This document shows, in pieces, positions 7,841-16,343 of a stretch of DNA of 64,000 bases (the first letter of the stretch is position 1; every line of letters starts with the position of its first letter). The stretch is from Actinomycetospora termitidis (GTDB lineage Bacteria; Actinomycetota; Actinomycetes; Mycobacteriales; Pseudonocardiaceae): assembly GCF_030286555.1 (NCBI RefSeq), contig NZ_JASVWF010000006.1, positions 62,001-126,000 on the forward strand, written 5' to 3'. A program made the position numbers and the translations under genes. The notes beneath the pieces are model-generated. The model ran no database searches, was not told the DNA's origin, and saw nothing but the letters and a program-made list of their open reading frames with translations.

Positions 7841-7888
7841 CGCCCGGCTTTCATGACGGCCGGGCGAAGCACGTGACGCGTCGCGTCA
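7841..7888. terminator. Tandem hairpins between convergent genes
   Basis: CGCCCGGC (7841-7848) pairs with GCCGGGCG (7859-7866), and a second palindrome TGACGCG-T-CGCGTCA follows at 7874-7888. They occupy the 75-base gap between the plus-strand LysE gene and the minus-strand gene ending at 7915, so a bidirectional terminator is likely. There is no U-tract. Confidence 0.6.
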
Positions 7889-7914
7889 GGACACGAGGAT
7901 CCGAGGGGACACGT

Positions 7915-8919
7915 TCACGCGCTGATCGCGGGCTCGTCGGGCGCGGCCGGGACCGTCTGGCTCTTCATGAGGCAGGCGACGCCGAGCGCGGTCAGCCAGA
8001 TCGTTTCGCCCCAGAACGTCGCGCCCAGGGTGTCGCCGCCGAGAAGGACGGCGACGGTGGTGAGCAGGAGGCTCCCGACGATGGCGCCCGTCAGGATCGC
8101 GTAGGCGCGACGACGCCGGAGGGAGCGCACTCCGAGGCTGAAGAAGAAGACGAGTCCAGCGCTGCCGTAGATCGTGAACCCGAGCGCGATGGCGTGCAGG
8201 ATGCTCGTGAGCGCGGACAGGGTCGGGTCGGTCGCGCCGCTCGGCGCAGTGACGGCCGCGGCGACGGCGGCCAGGCCCATGATTCGCGTGGCGCGCACGA
8301 TCCACACGTCGAGCTGGATCGTCATCAGGAGGACCCCGATCGCGACCAGTGCGACGACCACGACGTCCCGTGCGAACCCGCCGTGGAACTGGCTGAGCGA
8401 CGTCCGGGGCGCCTCGACGCTGGACATGCGGTCTGCCAGGACGATCGCCCAGGGGACGAGCAACGCGATGATGCCGACGGCTCGGAAGATCCGGAGCTCC
8501 CGCCCGAGCACCCATCCCGGCGTTGCGGGCCCCGGGTCGGGTTCCGGCCGGGGCGCGGGCTCGGCCGAGGCCAGCGAGCGGGCCAGGGCGTCTCGGTCCG
8601 CCTCGGCCTCCTCCTGACGACGACGAGCCTCGACCGTCCGCGGGTGGTCGGGGCCCAGCCCCTCCTCGTAGGCCTGCCGTGATCGGGAGGTCGCTGCGGC
8701 CTCGGCCTCGGCCTCCTCGAGCGAGGTGCCCGAACTCGCCGGACTCGTGCGCCGGCGCTCGACCACATAGCCCAGGGCCAGCAGGACGACGAGGACGATC
8801 ACCGTGATCCACGGCGCGGACGTCGGGATCGAGTTGGACAGCACGTTGAGCGCACCCGCTGTGGCCGTGCTGAGCAGCAGGACGACGGCCGGCCCCCTGA
8901 CGCGGCTCCGCTCGGCCAT
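7915..8919 (-). CDS. Polytopic membrane protein, hypothetical
   Basis: A 334-residue protein. Two N-terminal hydrophobic segments (about 9-28 and 34-55) are followed by a charged helical linker with GLGPDHPRTVEARRRQ, similar to the GPDHPxT motif of actinobacterial tetratricopeptide repeats, and then about six membrane segments. The start at ATG 8919 is chosen because GGAGGGCAACGG precedes it; an in-frame GTG lies 18 bases upstream. I do not recognise a function. Confidence 0.75.
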   Translation of the reverse strand: MAERSRVRGPAVVLLLSTATAGALNVLSNSIPTSAPWITVIVLVVLLALGYVVERRRTSPASSGTSLEEAEAEAAATSRSRQAYEEGLGPDHPRTVEARRRQEEAEADRDALARSLASAEPAPRPEPDPGPATPGWVLGRELRIFRAVGIIALLVPWAIVLADRMSSVEAPRTSLSQFHGGFARDVVVVALVAIGVLLMTIQLDVWIVRATRIMGLAAVAAAVTAPSGATDPTLSALTSILHAIALGFTIYGSAGLVFFFSLGVRSLRRRRAYAILTGAIVGSLLLTTVAVLLGGDTLGATFWGETIWLTALGVACLMKSQTVPAAPDEPAISA

Positions 8920-9073
8920 CCGTTGCCCTCCGATCACGGCTCAGCGTGATCAACGACGAGGTCCGCCGCGTGGGCCGAACGAGTGGAGATGGGAAGCGGT
9001 GCTCAACCCGCGCGGGTTCACGGACCGGGCCTCGGGCGCGGGCCCGTTACGGGACAGGCGCCCGAGCGCGAGG

Positions 9074-9952
9074 TCACTGCAGCGTGCGGCAGTACTTGTT
9101 GTCGACGGCGGTGGCCTCGGCCGTCGTCCAGAGTTCGGCGTGGTCGGTGACCTTGAGGCAGCTGCCGCGGTCCACTGCGTCCTCGGTGGCGTTCTTGACG
9201 TCGTTGAACATCACCGATGCCGAGAGACCGAGCACCTCGCACGGCAGGCTCTTCAGCGACGTGCACAGTGCGAAGGAGCCGATGCCGGTCTGGCTGTCGA
9301 GATTGCGGTGCTCGTCGAGCCAGGCGTCGAACTGCCTCGTCGCCCCCGGACTGAAGTAGTAGCTGTTCGAGACGTTCCCGAAGTTCGTCGTGTACCAGGC
9401 CTTGCCCGAGCCGGCGTCGGTGCAACCGTGCACGTACTGGTCGACGGCCCATTCCTCCTCGGCGCGGGCCCCCTCGGAAGGATCCGGCCGCGGCACCGAG
9501 CACTCCGGCCGCCGCCCGTCGGTGGCCTGGTCGTCGGCCGAGGACGTCGGAGCGGAAGCCGACGAGGTCGTCTCCTCCGGTACGAGGTCGACGAGGAGGT
9601 CCGCGGTCTCGGCGCCGACGTTGCCGTCGGCCGGGAGGTCGTGACGACCTTGGAAGTCCAACACGGCCGTGCGGGTAGCGGGCCCGAAGAGCGTCGTGCC
9701 GGGGAGGTCGTACTCGGGGTGCTCCGCGGTCAGGTCCCGCTGGAGCCGGGCGACACACTCGTGACGCTGCCCCTCGCGTAGGAGAGGGCACCCCGGGTAG
9801 CTGCGGTCCACGTCGGGCGCGACCTGAACGCGCAGCGGGCCCGGCACGGCGATGGCGGCAGGCGCCGCGGTGAAGGCCCCGGTCGCGAGCAGGAGCAGGG
9901 TCAGCCCCGCGAGGGTAATGAGGAGTCGACGTGGAATGGCCGGCCTGATCAT
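9074..9952 (-). CDS. Secreted peptidoglycan-binding-domain protein
   Basis: A 292-residue exported protein: signal peptide at residues 1-34, a peptidoglycan-binding domain at about 50-125 (GCPLLREGQRHECVARLQRD ... LFGPATRTAVLDFQGRHDL ... GNVGAETADLL), a Ser/Thr linker and an unrecognised C-terminal domain (about 155-292) with five cysteines (HGCTDAGSG, ALCTSLKSLPCEVLG, GSCLKVTD, KYCRTLQ). The wall-binding module is nearly the same as the second such module of the SGNH hydrolase at 28850. ATG at 9952 follows GGGAGCTACACATC. The C-terminal domain could be an enzyme or effector held at the wall. Confidence 0.82.
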   Translation of the reverse strand: MIRPAIPRRLLITLAGLTLLLLATGAFTAAPAAIAVPGPLRVQVAPDVDRSYPGCPLLREGQRHECVARLQRDLTAEHPEYDLPGTTLFGPATRTAVLDFQGRHDLPADGNVGAETADLLVDLVPEETTSSASAPTSSADDQATDGRRPECSVPRPDPSEGARAEEEWAVDQYVHGCTDAGSGKAWYTTNFGNVSNSYYFSPGATRQFDAWLDEHRNLDSQTGIGSFALCTSLKSLPCEVLGLSASVMFNDVKNATEDAVDRGSCLKVTDHAELWTTAEATAVDNKYCRTLQ

Positions 9953-10065
9953 GATGTGTAGCTCCCGTTCGTCTTCTGTCGGTCCGGTCCGGCGGTGGGA
10001 CCCGCGGCGGATGGGCGCGAGCCGTGGTGTCGCGAGGAGGCCCCGGTTCTCCTCACGCGAGTCGA

Positions 10066-10308
10066 TCAAGCAATCGAAGGCGCGGGTAGGGACGAGGGAG
10101 GTGTGGCCCCCACGACCCATCCGTGTGCGACCACAGCGCCCGTGAGGGCCCCGCGCCCTGGAATGGCCGTCCAGGACGAATCGACGGCGGTGACCGTCGG
10201 CCCGGCGTCGGCCCCGGAGCAGGACACGGCCAGCCCGACGACGAACCCGAGGAGGAGGAAGAAGGCGACGATCCGTCCGAGAGTGGCGACCTCCATGAGC
10301 AGCTTCAT
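10066..10308 (-). CDS. Small lipoprotein-like or anchored membrane protein, 80 aa
   Basis: An 80-residue protein with one N-terminal hydrophobic helix (GRIVAFFLLLGFVVGLAVSC) ending in a cysteine in a weak lipobox (AVSC), followed by a short extracellular part with no known domain. ATG at 10308 is preceded by GGGGGACGTCAG. It lies 113 bases upstream of the peptidoglycan-binding protein gene on the same strand and may be its partner. Confidence 0.6.
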   Translation of the reverse strand: MKLLMEVATLGRIVAFFLLLGFVVGLAVSCSGADAGPTVTAVDSSWTAIPGRGALTGAVVAHGWVVGATPPSSLPAPSIA

Positions 10309-10346
10309 CTGACGTCCCCCGGTTCCAACGCTGCCGTAGCAGCATG

Positions 10347-10352
10347 TAGTGT
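10347..10352 (+). promoter_or_regulatory. Candidate -10 (TAGTGT) for the HTH gene
   Basis: TAGTGT has the TAnnnT form and lies about 100 bases before the ATG at 10453; TTCCAA at 10323-10328 is 18 bases upstream as a weak -35. This would give a long 5' leader holding the inverted repeat at 10402-10431. Confidence 0.3.
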
Positions 10353-10401
10353 TGTGTCGTCGCGCTGCGTCGCGCTGCGACGGATTGCGGAGAAGTCTAG
10401 A

Positions 10402-10431
10402 TCGGTCGGCTCGGAATTGGATACCGACCGA
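10402..10431 (+). promoter_or_regulatory. Inverted repeat in leader of the HTH gene
   Basis: TCGGTCGG (10402-10409) and CCGACCGA (10424-10431) are exact reverse complements separated by 14 bases. They end 22 bases before the start codon of a helix-turn-helix gene, suggesting an autoregulatory operator or a leader hairpin. The direct repeat CGTCGCGCTG lies just upstream. Confidence 0.45.
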
Positions 10432-10452
10432 ACGGCCCAACGGGAGGAAGAG

Positions 10453-12105
10453 ATGGCGCCACCGACGCCGGACCCCGTCCTCGTGCTCCTCGCCGAGTGG
10501 GCCAACGCTCGCGGGCTGAGCCGGGAAGCGGTTTCCCGCGAGTTGGGCGTGGCGCGCGCGACCGTGGCCGGCTGGTTCCTCGGGCTCGAGGCGCAGAGTG
10601 AGGGGAGGGCGCCGTCGCGCAGCGCACGGGAGTTCCGATTCACGGCGCAGCGGCCGGCGGTCCAGGAACGGGTTGCCGAGCTGCTCGACCGCAACTCGTC
10701 GACCCTGCGTGCGCTCTCGCTCGGCGCACCGCAGACGGGGATCACGAACGACGACGAGCCCGTGGCGCGCGAGACGCTCGATGCAGCCGGAGTGTTCCTC
10801 AGGGAGGTGACGGCCCATGCGCTGGCCCGTCCCAGCTCGTTGACGTCGACCAGCACCCAACGGCACCGAATCGCCGAGCTGGTTGAGAGCCTCGACGACG
10901 TCGCGGCCACCACCGTCATCGGCGTCGCACGCGGTGCCGTGTCGGCAGAGCCCTACGCCTACCAGATTCTCGTGCACGCACTCCCTCTCGCGAACGGTGA
11001 CGAGGAGGAGCAGCGGCGTTCGGTGAGAGCGCAGGTCGATGCTCTTCTCGTGCGGGAGTCCGTCTCCTGCAAGTGGGAGCACGGCGGGCTGCAACCTGAT
11101 GCCGACCTGCGATCACGCGGAGTCCGACTCGTCGTGGTCGGGACGTTGATCTGCCCGGCACTCAGCGGATCACGACTCCCGCGTCGGAGCTCGTTGGTCA
11201 CGTCGCGCGGCGAAGCCGCCCTCGCCCGGGACCCGCGCGTCGGACTCGTTGTCACGAATCCCTACGGCGGGAGCGCACCGATCGCCGGTCTTCTCGCCCG
11301 GGCGTTGGGGGCGGGCCATCTCCGAGCCGACGAGGTCGTCCGCGCGGTCGGGCGGAGCCAGGCCGTCGGCAGGCTCGACGAGCGTGGTCCGTTCCTCAGC
11401 GCCACGGCCACCCGCGATGCCGCGTTCACGCTCCAGCTCATCCTCCAGCTGCTGATGGGCGGAAACGCTCCCGGTGCCTGGTGGCTCTCGCTCGAAGCGG
11501 CCCTGCTCGACGAAGTGGCGCTCCGGCGGACGGTCGAGACGACCGAGGCCGTCGTCGTCGTCACCCGTCTCGGCCCGCGCTGGCGCCGGATGGCCGCGTG
11601 GCGGCTGGCAGCCGCGGAACTCAACAGCGCACGTCGCCCGAGTCGGACGACAGGTGTTCCCGCGTCCTCCGACGACATCGTGGACCTGGAGGCGGGCCGG
11701 GAGCTGGGCGTGACCGAGCGCAGGGTCCTCAAGGCCCAACAGGTCGAGGCCCGGAGCGAGCTCCTGAAGCTCGAGGCGTGGGAGGCGAGTCTCGAGCGCC
11801 TGATCGATGCCAGGACGAGCAGGGAGCTCCCGACGATCGAGGTGACTGTTGATCATGTCCCGACGACGTGGGCGGTCTACTCGTTCGAGGACGGCGCGGT
11901 CCGTCCTCTCACGGGGGACGAGCGCTTCGACGGCACCCTGCACGCTGCGGCGGACGACGTCGACAGCATGGTCGACGTCTGGGTGGATGCGACTCGGGAG
12001 GTTCTCGACCGGCTCGCCGTCTTGAGCGGGTGGGACTCCCGCCTCGACCTGCTCGAGGACAATACCGCTGACTCGTGGACCTGGGCCCTTCGCGACGACC
12101 GGTGA
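10453..12105 (+). CDS. Helix-turn-helix protein of unknown family, 550 aa
   Basis: The N-terminus contains a helix-turn-helix of the XRE or phage-repressor kind (LLAEWANARGLSREAVSREL, then GVARATVAGWFLG, about residues 10-45). The remaining 500 residues are not recognised; they include a hydrophobic alpha/beta stretch (RLVVVGTLICPALSG; RVGLVVTNPYGGSAPIAGLL) and a helical C-terminal half. ATG at 10453 follows the strong site GGGAGGAAGAG. Only nine bases separate it from the kinase-like gene, which in turn overlaps the glycosyltransferase-like gene, so the three are one unit. The N-terminus would control DNA; the large rest may sense a ligand or nucleotide-sugar (inference). Confidence 0.8.
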   Translation: MAPPTPDPVLVLLAEWANARGLSREAVSRELGVARATVAGWFLGLEAQSEGRAPSRSAREFRFTAQRPAVQERVAELLDRNSSTLRALSLGAPQTGITNDDEPVARETLDAAGVFLREVTAHALARPSSLTSTSTQRHRIAELVESLDDVAATTVIGVARGAVSAEPYAYQILVHALPLANGDEEEQRRSVRAQVDALLVRESVSCKWEHGGLQPDADLRSRGVRLVVVGTLICPALSGSRLPRRSSLVTSRGEAALARDPRVGLVVTNPYGGSAPIAGLLARALGAGHLRADEVVRAVGRSQAVGRLDERGPFLSATATRDAAFTLQLILQLLMGGNAPGAWWLSLEAALLDEVALRRTVETTEAVVVVTRLGPRWRRMAAWRLAAAELNSARRPSRTTGVPASSDDIVDLEAGRELGVTERRVLKAQQVEARSELLKLEAWEASLERLIDARTSRELPTIEVTVDHVPTTWAVYSFEDGAVRPLTGDERFDGTLHAAADDVDSMVDVWVDATREVLDRLAVLSGWDSRLDLLEDNTADSWTWALRDDR

Positions 12106-12114
12106 GGATTTGCT

Positions 12115-13056
12115 ATGAGTTCGTCAATCGTCCCGGACGAATTACGGAACGGTCAGATCACGAGGGTCGACGCCCGGGTCGCGGGGGGTCCGTACGGCCA
12201 CGAGAGCGACGAAGTACGGCGTGCAGCGGACGCTCTGGACGCGATCATCGACCATCGGAGTCTCTACGGGCCGGTACGCGACCTGACGCCGGGTACCGGG
12301 AAGCCGCAGTTCCTGCTGCAACTCGCGGACGAGACCGGGACTCCGGTGGTGCTCAAGGTGTACGGACGTCTGCGTCCGGCTGAGGCCGCGGTCCAGGCCA
12401 GGTGGTGTGCGGCGGGCGTGCCGACGCCCGAGATTCGGTCGAGCGGCGACGAGCCCGTGAGCTGGCTCCTGATGTCGGTCTTGTCCGGGAGCCCCCCCGC
12501 CCGCGAACGGGGGCCCCTGCTGACCAGGCGCCTGGCGCGCACGATGTCCACGGCCCACTCGGTCGACGCCCATGACCTGTCCGGTCCCGTCGACCTCGCA
12601 AGTGCGCTGGAGAAGCACCTGGCCGCGGTCACATCAGCCGCGGAGGCGCATGGTTACCGAGTGCCCCGGGACATCCTCGGTCGAGCGCGGACCACGATGA
12701 GCTCGGACCTTCCGACCTGCCTGCACGGCGACCTGTCGCCGGTCAACCTGATGGAGTCGCGCGACTCGCTGCACATCCTCGATACCTGCGGCTACTTCGG
12801 TCCTGCCGAGTTCGATGCGGCCCGCTGGTGCGCCCGGGTGGGCGGTGCGGATGGCGCGGAGCGCGAACTCGGTCGTTGGCTGACCGAGGAGCGGGGCCTC
12901 GATCCGGAGCGCGCGCGGACCCTGCTCGGTCTGGAACTGATCATGGAGGCGGGTGTCCGCGAGATCATCAAGGACGAACGGGGTGATGACGCCGGCCCGC
13001 GCGACTCGGTGACAGATGCCCTCCTGGCCGCAGCCGATCGCTTGGACGCCTCATGA
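12115..13056 (+). CDS. Aminoglycoside-phosphotransferase (APH) fold kinase
   Basis: A 313-residue protein with the APH/choline-kinase signature: Lys81 in VVLKVYG, the Brenner motif CLHGDLSPVN (His204, Asp206, Asn211) and a following metal-binding aspartate Asp223 in HILDTCGYFG. The usual IDW of the second motif is replaced by LDT, a mild departure. Substrates in this fold include antibiotics, sugars, choline and macrolides; none can be assigned here. GAGGATTTGCT precedes the ATG. It overlaps the next gene by ATGA, so translation is coupled. The context with a glycosyltransferase-like protein points to small-molecule or sugar modification rather than simple resistance. Confidence 0.85.
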   Translation: MSSSIVPDELRNGQITRVDARVAGGPYGHESDEVRRAADALDAIIDHRSLYGPVRDLTPGTGKPQFLLQLADETGTPVVLKVYGRLRPAEAAVQARWCAAGVPTPEIRSSGDEPVSWLLMSVLSGSPPARERGPLLTRRLARTMSTAHSVDAHDLSGPVDLASALEKHLAAVTSAAEAHGYRVPRDILGRARTTMSSDLPTCLHGDLSPVNLMESRDSLHILDTCGYFGPAEFDAARWCARVGGADGAERELGRWLTEERGLDPERARTLLGLELIMEAGVREIIKDERGDDAGPRDSVTDALLAAADRLDAS

Positions 13057-13946
13057 GCAGGCACCGGATCGGAGTGGTCATCAGCACGCACGACGCGCTG
13101 GATCACACGCGAGCGAACATGGAGATCATCCGGTCGCTCTGGGCGCCGTACCTCGACGTCGTCCTCGTCCACGCGGACAATGGTCCGCACCATTGGGAGC
13201 CGTACCTCGAGGACCACACCGTCAAGCCACTGCCGGCGGAGAGCCACTTCACCGGCGCGGCCTCGCTCATCGACGCGGGGACGTCGGCCCTTCGCTCTCT
13301 CGATCCCGTTCCCCGTTTCGTCGTCTGTCTCGCCGGGGACTGCTGGCTCTACCGTCCCGAGGTCCTGCGGGATCTCCTCGACGAGATGGCCGCGGACGAT
13401 CTGCGCCTGGCCGCGGCCCGGTTCGAGGTTGCCCGCGATGCACACGGTGTCGTTCGCCAGAGCGGCGATCCGACTCTGCTCCCCGGCGTCGGGCTCACCA
13501 CGGACTTCTTCGTCCTGGACCTCGAGTGGGCGATACGCACCGACATGATCCCGTTGAGGTTCGACGAGTTCCTGGCTGCGCACGGCCCGCTGCTCGACTA
13601 CCTCCAGGAGATCGTGCTGCTGGAGAAGTTCTTCGAGGGCCGGTTCCTGGGCGCCGTCCGTCTCGAGATGCAGCGAGCACGTTGGTGGAAAGACGGGTTG
13701 GGCAGCGAGGGGCTTCGTCAAGCACGCCGCTCGCTCCGGGTGCTCGACGAGCGCCCGATCGACCCGACGGGCCGCACCGCGCCGCCACACAAGGGCCACT
13801 GGCCGGCCCTGGGGCTGTCCACGACGGAGGACCCCACCCGCAAACGGGACGAGCTCCGAGGAGTCGACGACCTCCGCTGCGGACCGACCCTGCGGCGCTT
13901 CTTCGCGGAGGACGACCTGTCGTGGTTCAACGCGAAGACCGGCTGA
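13053..13946 (+). CDS. Glycosyltransferase-like protein (GT-A type)
   Basis: A 297-residue protein beginning with a Rossmann-like strand-helix (RIGVVISTHDALDHTRANME) typical of GT-A glycosyltransferases, then VVLVHADNGPHHW and VVCLAGDCWLYRPEVL where a DxD-like acidic motif would sit. It has no membrane segment. The match to family 2 glycosyltransferases is weak and by eye only; it may belong to an uncharacterised branch. ATG at 13053 overlaps the kinase stop (ATGA). It is the last gene of the three-gene unit and is followed by about 350 bases without a gene. Confidence 0.6.
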   Translation: MSRHRIGVVISTHDALDHTRANMEIIRSLWAPYLDVVLVHADNGPHHWEPYLEDHTVKPLPAESHFTGAASLIDAGTSALRSLDPVPRFVVCLAGDCWLYRPEVLRDLLDEMAADDLRLAAARFEVARDAHGVVRQSGDPTLLPGVGLTTDFFVLDLEWAIRTDMIPLRFDEFLAAHGPLLDYLQEIVLLEKFFEGRFLGAVRLEMQRARWWKDGLGSEGLRQARRSLRVLDERPIDPTGRTAPPHKGHWPALGLSTTEDPTRKRDELRGVDDLRCGPTLRRFFAEDDLSWFNAKTG

Positions 13947-14067
13947 CCTGTCGCCACTGGCGCAAGGTCCGTGCTCATGCCATGCAGATCAACACCGCAC
14001 GGCGCGGCTGCGAGAGGGGAGACGAACCGGCCAGCAGCGTCTACGTCAACCACAATCTGTCGAGCTG

Positions 14068-14160
14068 TCAGCGCTCGAGCACGCCGATCACGCGGTTCAG
14101 CTTGCTAACGAGCGCGGCGACTTCGGCCTGTCCTTGTCCGATGGACGGTGCGACGCCGGG
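14068..14160 (-). pseudogene. Remnant of the coiled-coil protein encoded at 26148
   Basis: On the minus strand the frame ends ...EVAALVSKLNRVIGVLER-stop, almost the same as the C-terminus KLDRVIGLLER of the protein at 26148-26507. The DNA also matches closely (TCAGCGCTCGAGCA then GCCGATCACGCGG). An in-frame stop lies upstream and no start or coiled-coil body remains. It sits in the gene-poor stretch 13947-14303. Confidence 0.6.
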
Positions 14161-14195
14161 GCGAAGTCGCGACCACGGTCGCTAGGTCATCGAGA

Positions 14196-14235
14196 GCCGT
14201 GTGTGGTGCTCAGGTTTTCTGCGCACCACGCACGG
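14196..14235. terminator. Repeated hairpin element, copy A
   Basis: GCCGTGTGTGGTGC (14196-14209) pairs with GCACCACGCACGGC (14222-14235) with one mismatch. It lies 69 bases downstream of the stop of the minus-strand gene ending at 14304 and so can serve as its terminator. The same sequence recurs at 16537, and CTAG/TAG-like ends around both copies extend the similarity to roughly 70 bases. Beyond this and the remnant at 14068 I see nothing in 13947-14303. Confidence 0.7.
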
Positions 14236-14303
14236 CAGTCATGGCCCTAGTGTCACGGGAACTCCCAGGACCGACGGGTCCGAGACCCGGGGCCCCGCGG
14301 CCA

Positions 14304-15347
14304 TCACGACGGGTCGAACCTCGGCACGCGCGGTCGGTCCTGCTCGTCATCGTGCAGGAGCGCTACGGGAGGGCGCAGAAGGTAGCGGACCCAGAAGTTG
14401 CGCCAGAGGACGAACCCGATCGCCTCGACGGACAGGTGTCCCGGGAGCGAGAAGACCTCGTTCGCGTTCCGGTGCACCGAATCGAGCGGCAAGAAGTAGT
14501 ACAACGACCCGAGCAGACCGAAGTCGTACAGTTCGCCGAGGCAGTCGACCACGCCGGCGTCACTCCAGAAGAGGACCCGCCCGTCGACGGTGAGCGGCCG
14601 GTACCGACCGCCATCGATTCGGTTGTCGTCGAGCGCGGCACCGGGATCGGACGTCGGCACGGGGCCTTCGCTCGGCCACACGGCCTCCGGACTGAGCATC
14701 CACGTCCTGCCGTCGCCGGGTGTGCTCAGCACGGCCGTGCGGTCGCGCCCGGGACGAATGGTGGCGATCCATTCGAAGTCGTCCAGCACGTCGGCGACCC
14801 ACGTCTGGTGCTCCTCGACCCGGTCCATCGGCTCGAGTTCCTGGTAGTGGTTCTGCAGTGCCACGGTGAGAATCGACGCGCTCCACGGGCGCTCGATCCA
14901 GTTCTTCTCCGCGTAGACGAGTATCTCGGTGCCACCTCGTCCGGCGAGGACCACGGTCCGCGGTCCTGCCTGGTGCACGTCCCGACTGGGCAGGGTCGCT
15001 GCGCGCATCATGCGACCGATCCCTGCAAGCAGGACCTCATTGCGACTCCCGGCACGGAACCAGTCGCCGAGCCACGAGGTGGAACAGACGAGGCCGGACA
15101 GCAGGAGGCCGATCCCCGGCAAGATGAAGAGGGCGGCCCAGCGGTAGCTGCTCTCGGGCCAGAGAAGGCCGACGACGACGAATGCGCTGCCCAGGAGCCA
15201 CGCACACGCGAGTTTGACGAGCGCTCGCCGGGAGGCCCGTCGGTCGTCGGAGACCTGCTCGAGCAGCACCCCGAGGCCGGCGCGCTCGCCGTACGGCGCG
15301 CTCGCCGCCCGCCGGTGTGCCGACAGCCGCGTCCTGCGACCGATCAC
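14304..15347 (-). CDS. Two-TM membrane protein, hypothetical
   Basis: A 347-residue protein with two adjacent membrane helices (ACAWLLGSAFVVVGLLWP and FILPGIGLLLSGLVCSTSWL) near residues 45-95, then a large soluble domain with WIATIRPGRDRTAVLSTPGD and many aromatic residues. GTG at 15347 overlaps the stop of the upstream gene (GTGA), so the start is well supported; a longer frame lies antisense-like through that gene. The family is unknown. It is the last gene of a small minus-strand membrane-protein unit ending at hairpin copy A. Confidence 0.75.
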   Translation of the reverse strand: MIGRRTRLSAHRRAASAPYGERAGLGVLLEQVSDDRRASRRALVKLACAWLLGSAFVVVGLLWPESSYRWAALFILPGIGLLLSGLVCSTSWLGDWFRAGSRNEVLLAGIGRMMRAATLPSRDVHQAGPRTVVLAGRGGTEILVYAEKNWIERPWSASILTVALQNHYQELEPMDRVEEHQTWVADVLDDFEWIATIRPGRDRTAVLSTPGDGRTWMLSPEAVWPSEGPVPTSDPGAALDDNRIDGGRYRPLTVDGRVLFWSDAGVVDCLGELYDFGLLGSLYYFLPLDSVHRNANEVFSLPGHLSVEAIGFVLWRNFWVRYLLRPPVALLHDDEQDRPRVPRFDPS

Positions 15348-15892
15348 CGTTGCTCGTTGCCGCACCTCGTGCACCGCCGGTACTGCTGCACCAGCGTGAA
15401 CACGAGCCCGACGGGGGAGAGGGAGACGACGACGAGCAGGACCAGCAGAACGACGGCGGCCGCGACCCGTCCGGACGCGAGGTCCGACGCGAGGCCGAAC
15501 AGCAGGAACAGCACGACGATGCCGCCGATGACGCCGGCCGCGACGAGGCGAGCGGGCGGCGGGGCCGAGCCCAGGCCCGGGTAGCCGCACCGGAAGCAGT
15601 ACGGCGAGTGGGATGCCGAAGCGACTCCGCCACGCTCCTTCACCTGCTGCACGATGTTGCTGGGTAGCACGAACAGCGTGTAGCAGAACGAGATGATGCC
15701 CAGCCAGCCGAACAGCGAGGACACCCCGGTGAAGGTCCAGAAGTAGCGGGACCGACACGGGTCGCAGAGCGGCCCCTCGACCCGGCGGTGGAATCGCAGG
15801 ATCAGCGCGCCGATGCTCTCGCGGTAACTCGAGATGCGCGTTCCCCCCATCCGCGAACAACTGCAACACGGGTGGTGCAGGACCGCACCCAT
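15344..15892 (-). CDS. Cysteine-rich membrane protein, probable zinc ribbon
   Basis: A 182-residue protein with four membrane segments and three cysteine clusters: HHPCCSCSR at the N-terminus, LCDPCRSRYFW near residue 43, YCFRCGYPG near 98 and RRCTRCGNEQR at the C-terminus. The paired CxxC motifs suggest zinc-ribbon-like knuckles on the cytoplasmic side between membrane helices. ATG at 15892 follows GAAGGAGCACCG. Translationally coupled (GTGA) to the next gene. Function unknown. Confidence 0.78.
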   Translation of the reverse strand: MGAVLHHPCCSCSRMGGTRISSYRESIGALILRFHRRVEGPLCDPCRSRYFWTFTGVSSLFGWLGIISFCYTLFVLPSNIVQQVKERGGVASASHSPYCFRCGYPGLGSAPPPARLVAAGVIGGIVVLFLLFGLASDLASGRVAAAVVLLVLLVVVSLSPVGLVFTLVQQYRRCTRCGNEQR

Positions 15893-15923
15893 CGGTGCTC
15901 CTTCTCCGGATCGTCGTCGGGAC

Positions 15924-16343
15924 TCAGGCGTGCGATGCCTTCACCGCGGCGAAGAACTCGTTCGCTTCGCGCCGGTAGGAGAAGGCGAGAGCCGCGATCA
16001 CGACGATCGGCAGCAGAGTGCTGAGGATCAGGGCACTGGCCGGCACCTCGCTGACACCGCCGGAGCTGAGGAGCATCGCCAGCGACCCGACATTCGCGAC
16101 GATGTTGAGCGCCCCGAAGACCGTCAGGACGATGCGGGCCCAGTTCGCTCCCTCGCGGAACTTGTTCGTGCAGCCCGCGACGAGGGCCAGCACCAGCGCG
16201 CCGAGCGATGCCACGCTCCGCGGCGAGTCGTTCGTGACCACGGTGATGATCAACGAGAGCACTGCCAAGCCTACGAAGGTGTACCAGAGGATGACGGCGG
16301 TCTTCACGGCGGACGGGCGGGAGACGGCGGTCGGAACGGACAT
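15924..16343 (-). CDS. Four-TM small membrane protein
   Basis: A 139-residue protein with four hydrophobic helices (VKTAVILWYTFVGLAVLSLI; SLGALVLALVAG; IVLTVFGALNIVANVGSLAM; ILSTLLPIVVIAALAFSY). The second half resembles small DUF4064/DUF2127-like actinobacterial membrane proteins, but I cannot name the family. ATG at 16343 is preceded by CGAGGAGTTCCTC. It heads the three-gene membrane-protein unit that ends at 14304. Confidence 0.72.
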   Translation of the reverse strand: MSVPTAVSRPSAVKTAVILWYTFVGLAVLSLIITVVTNDSPRSVASLGALVLALVAGCTNKFREGANWARIVLTVFGALNIVANVGSLAMLLSSGGVSEVPASALILSTLLPIVVIAALAFSYRREANEFFAAVKASHA

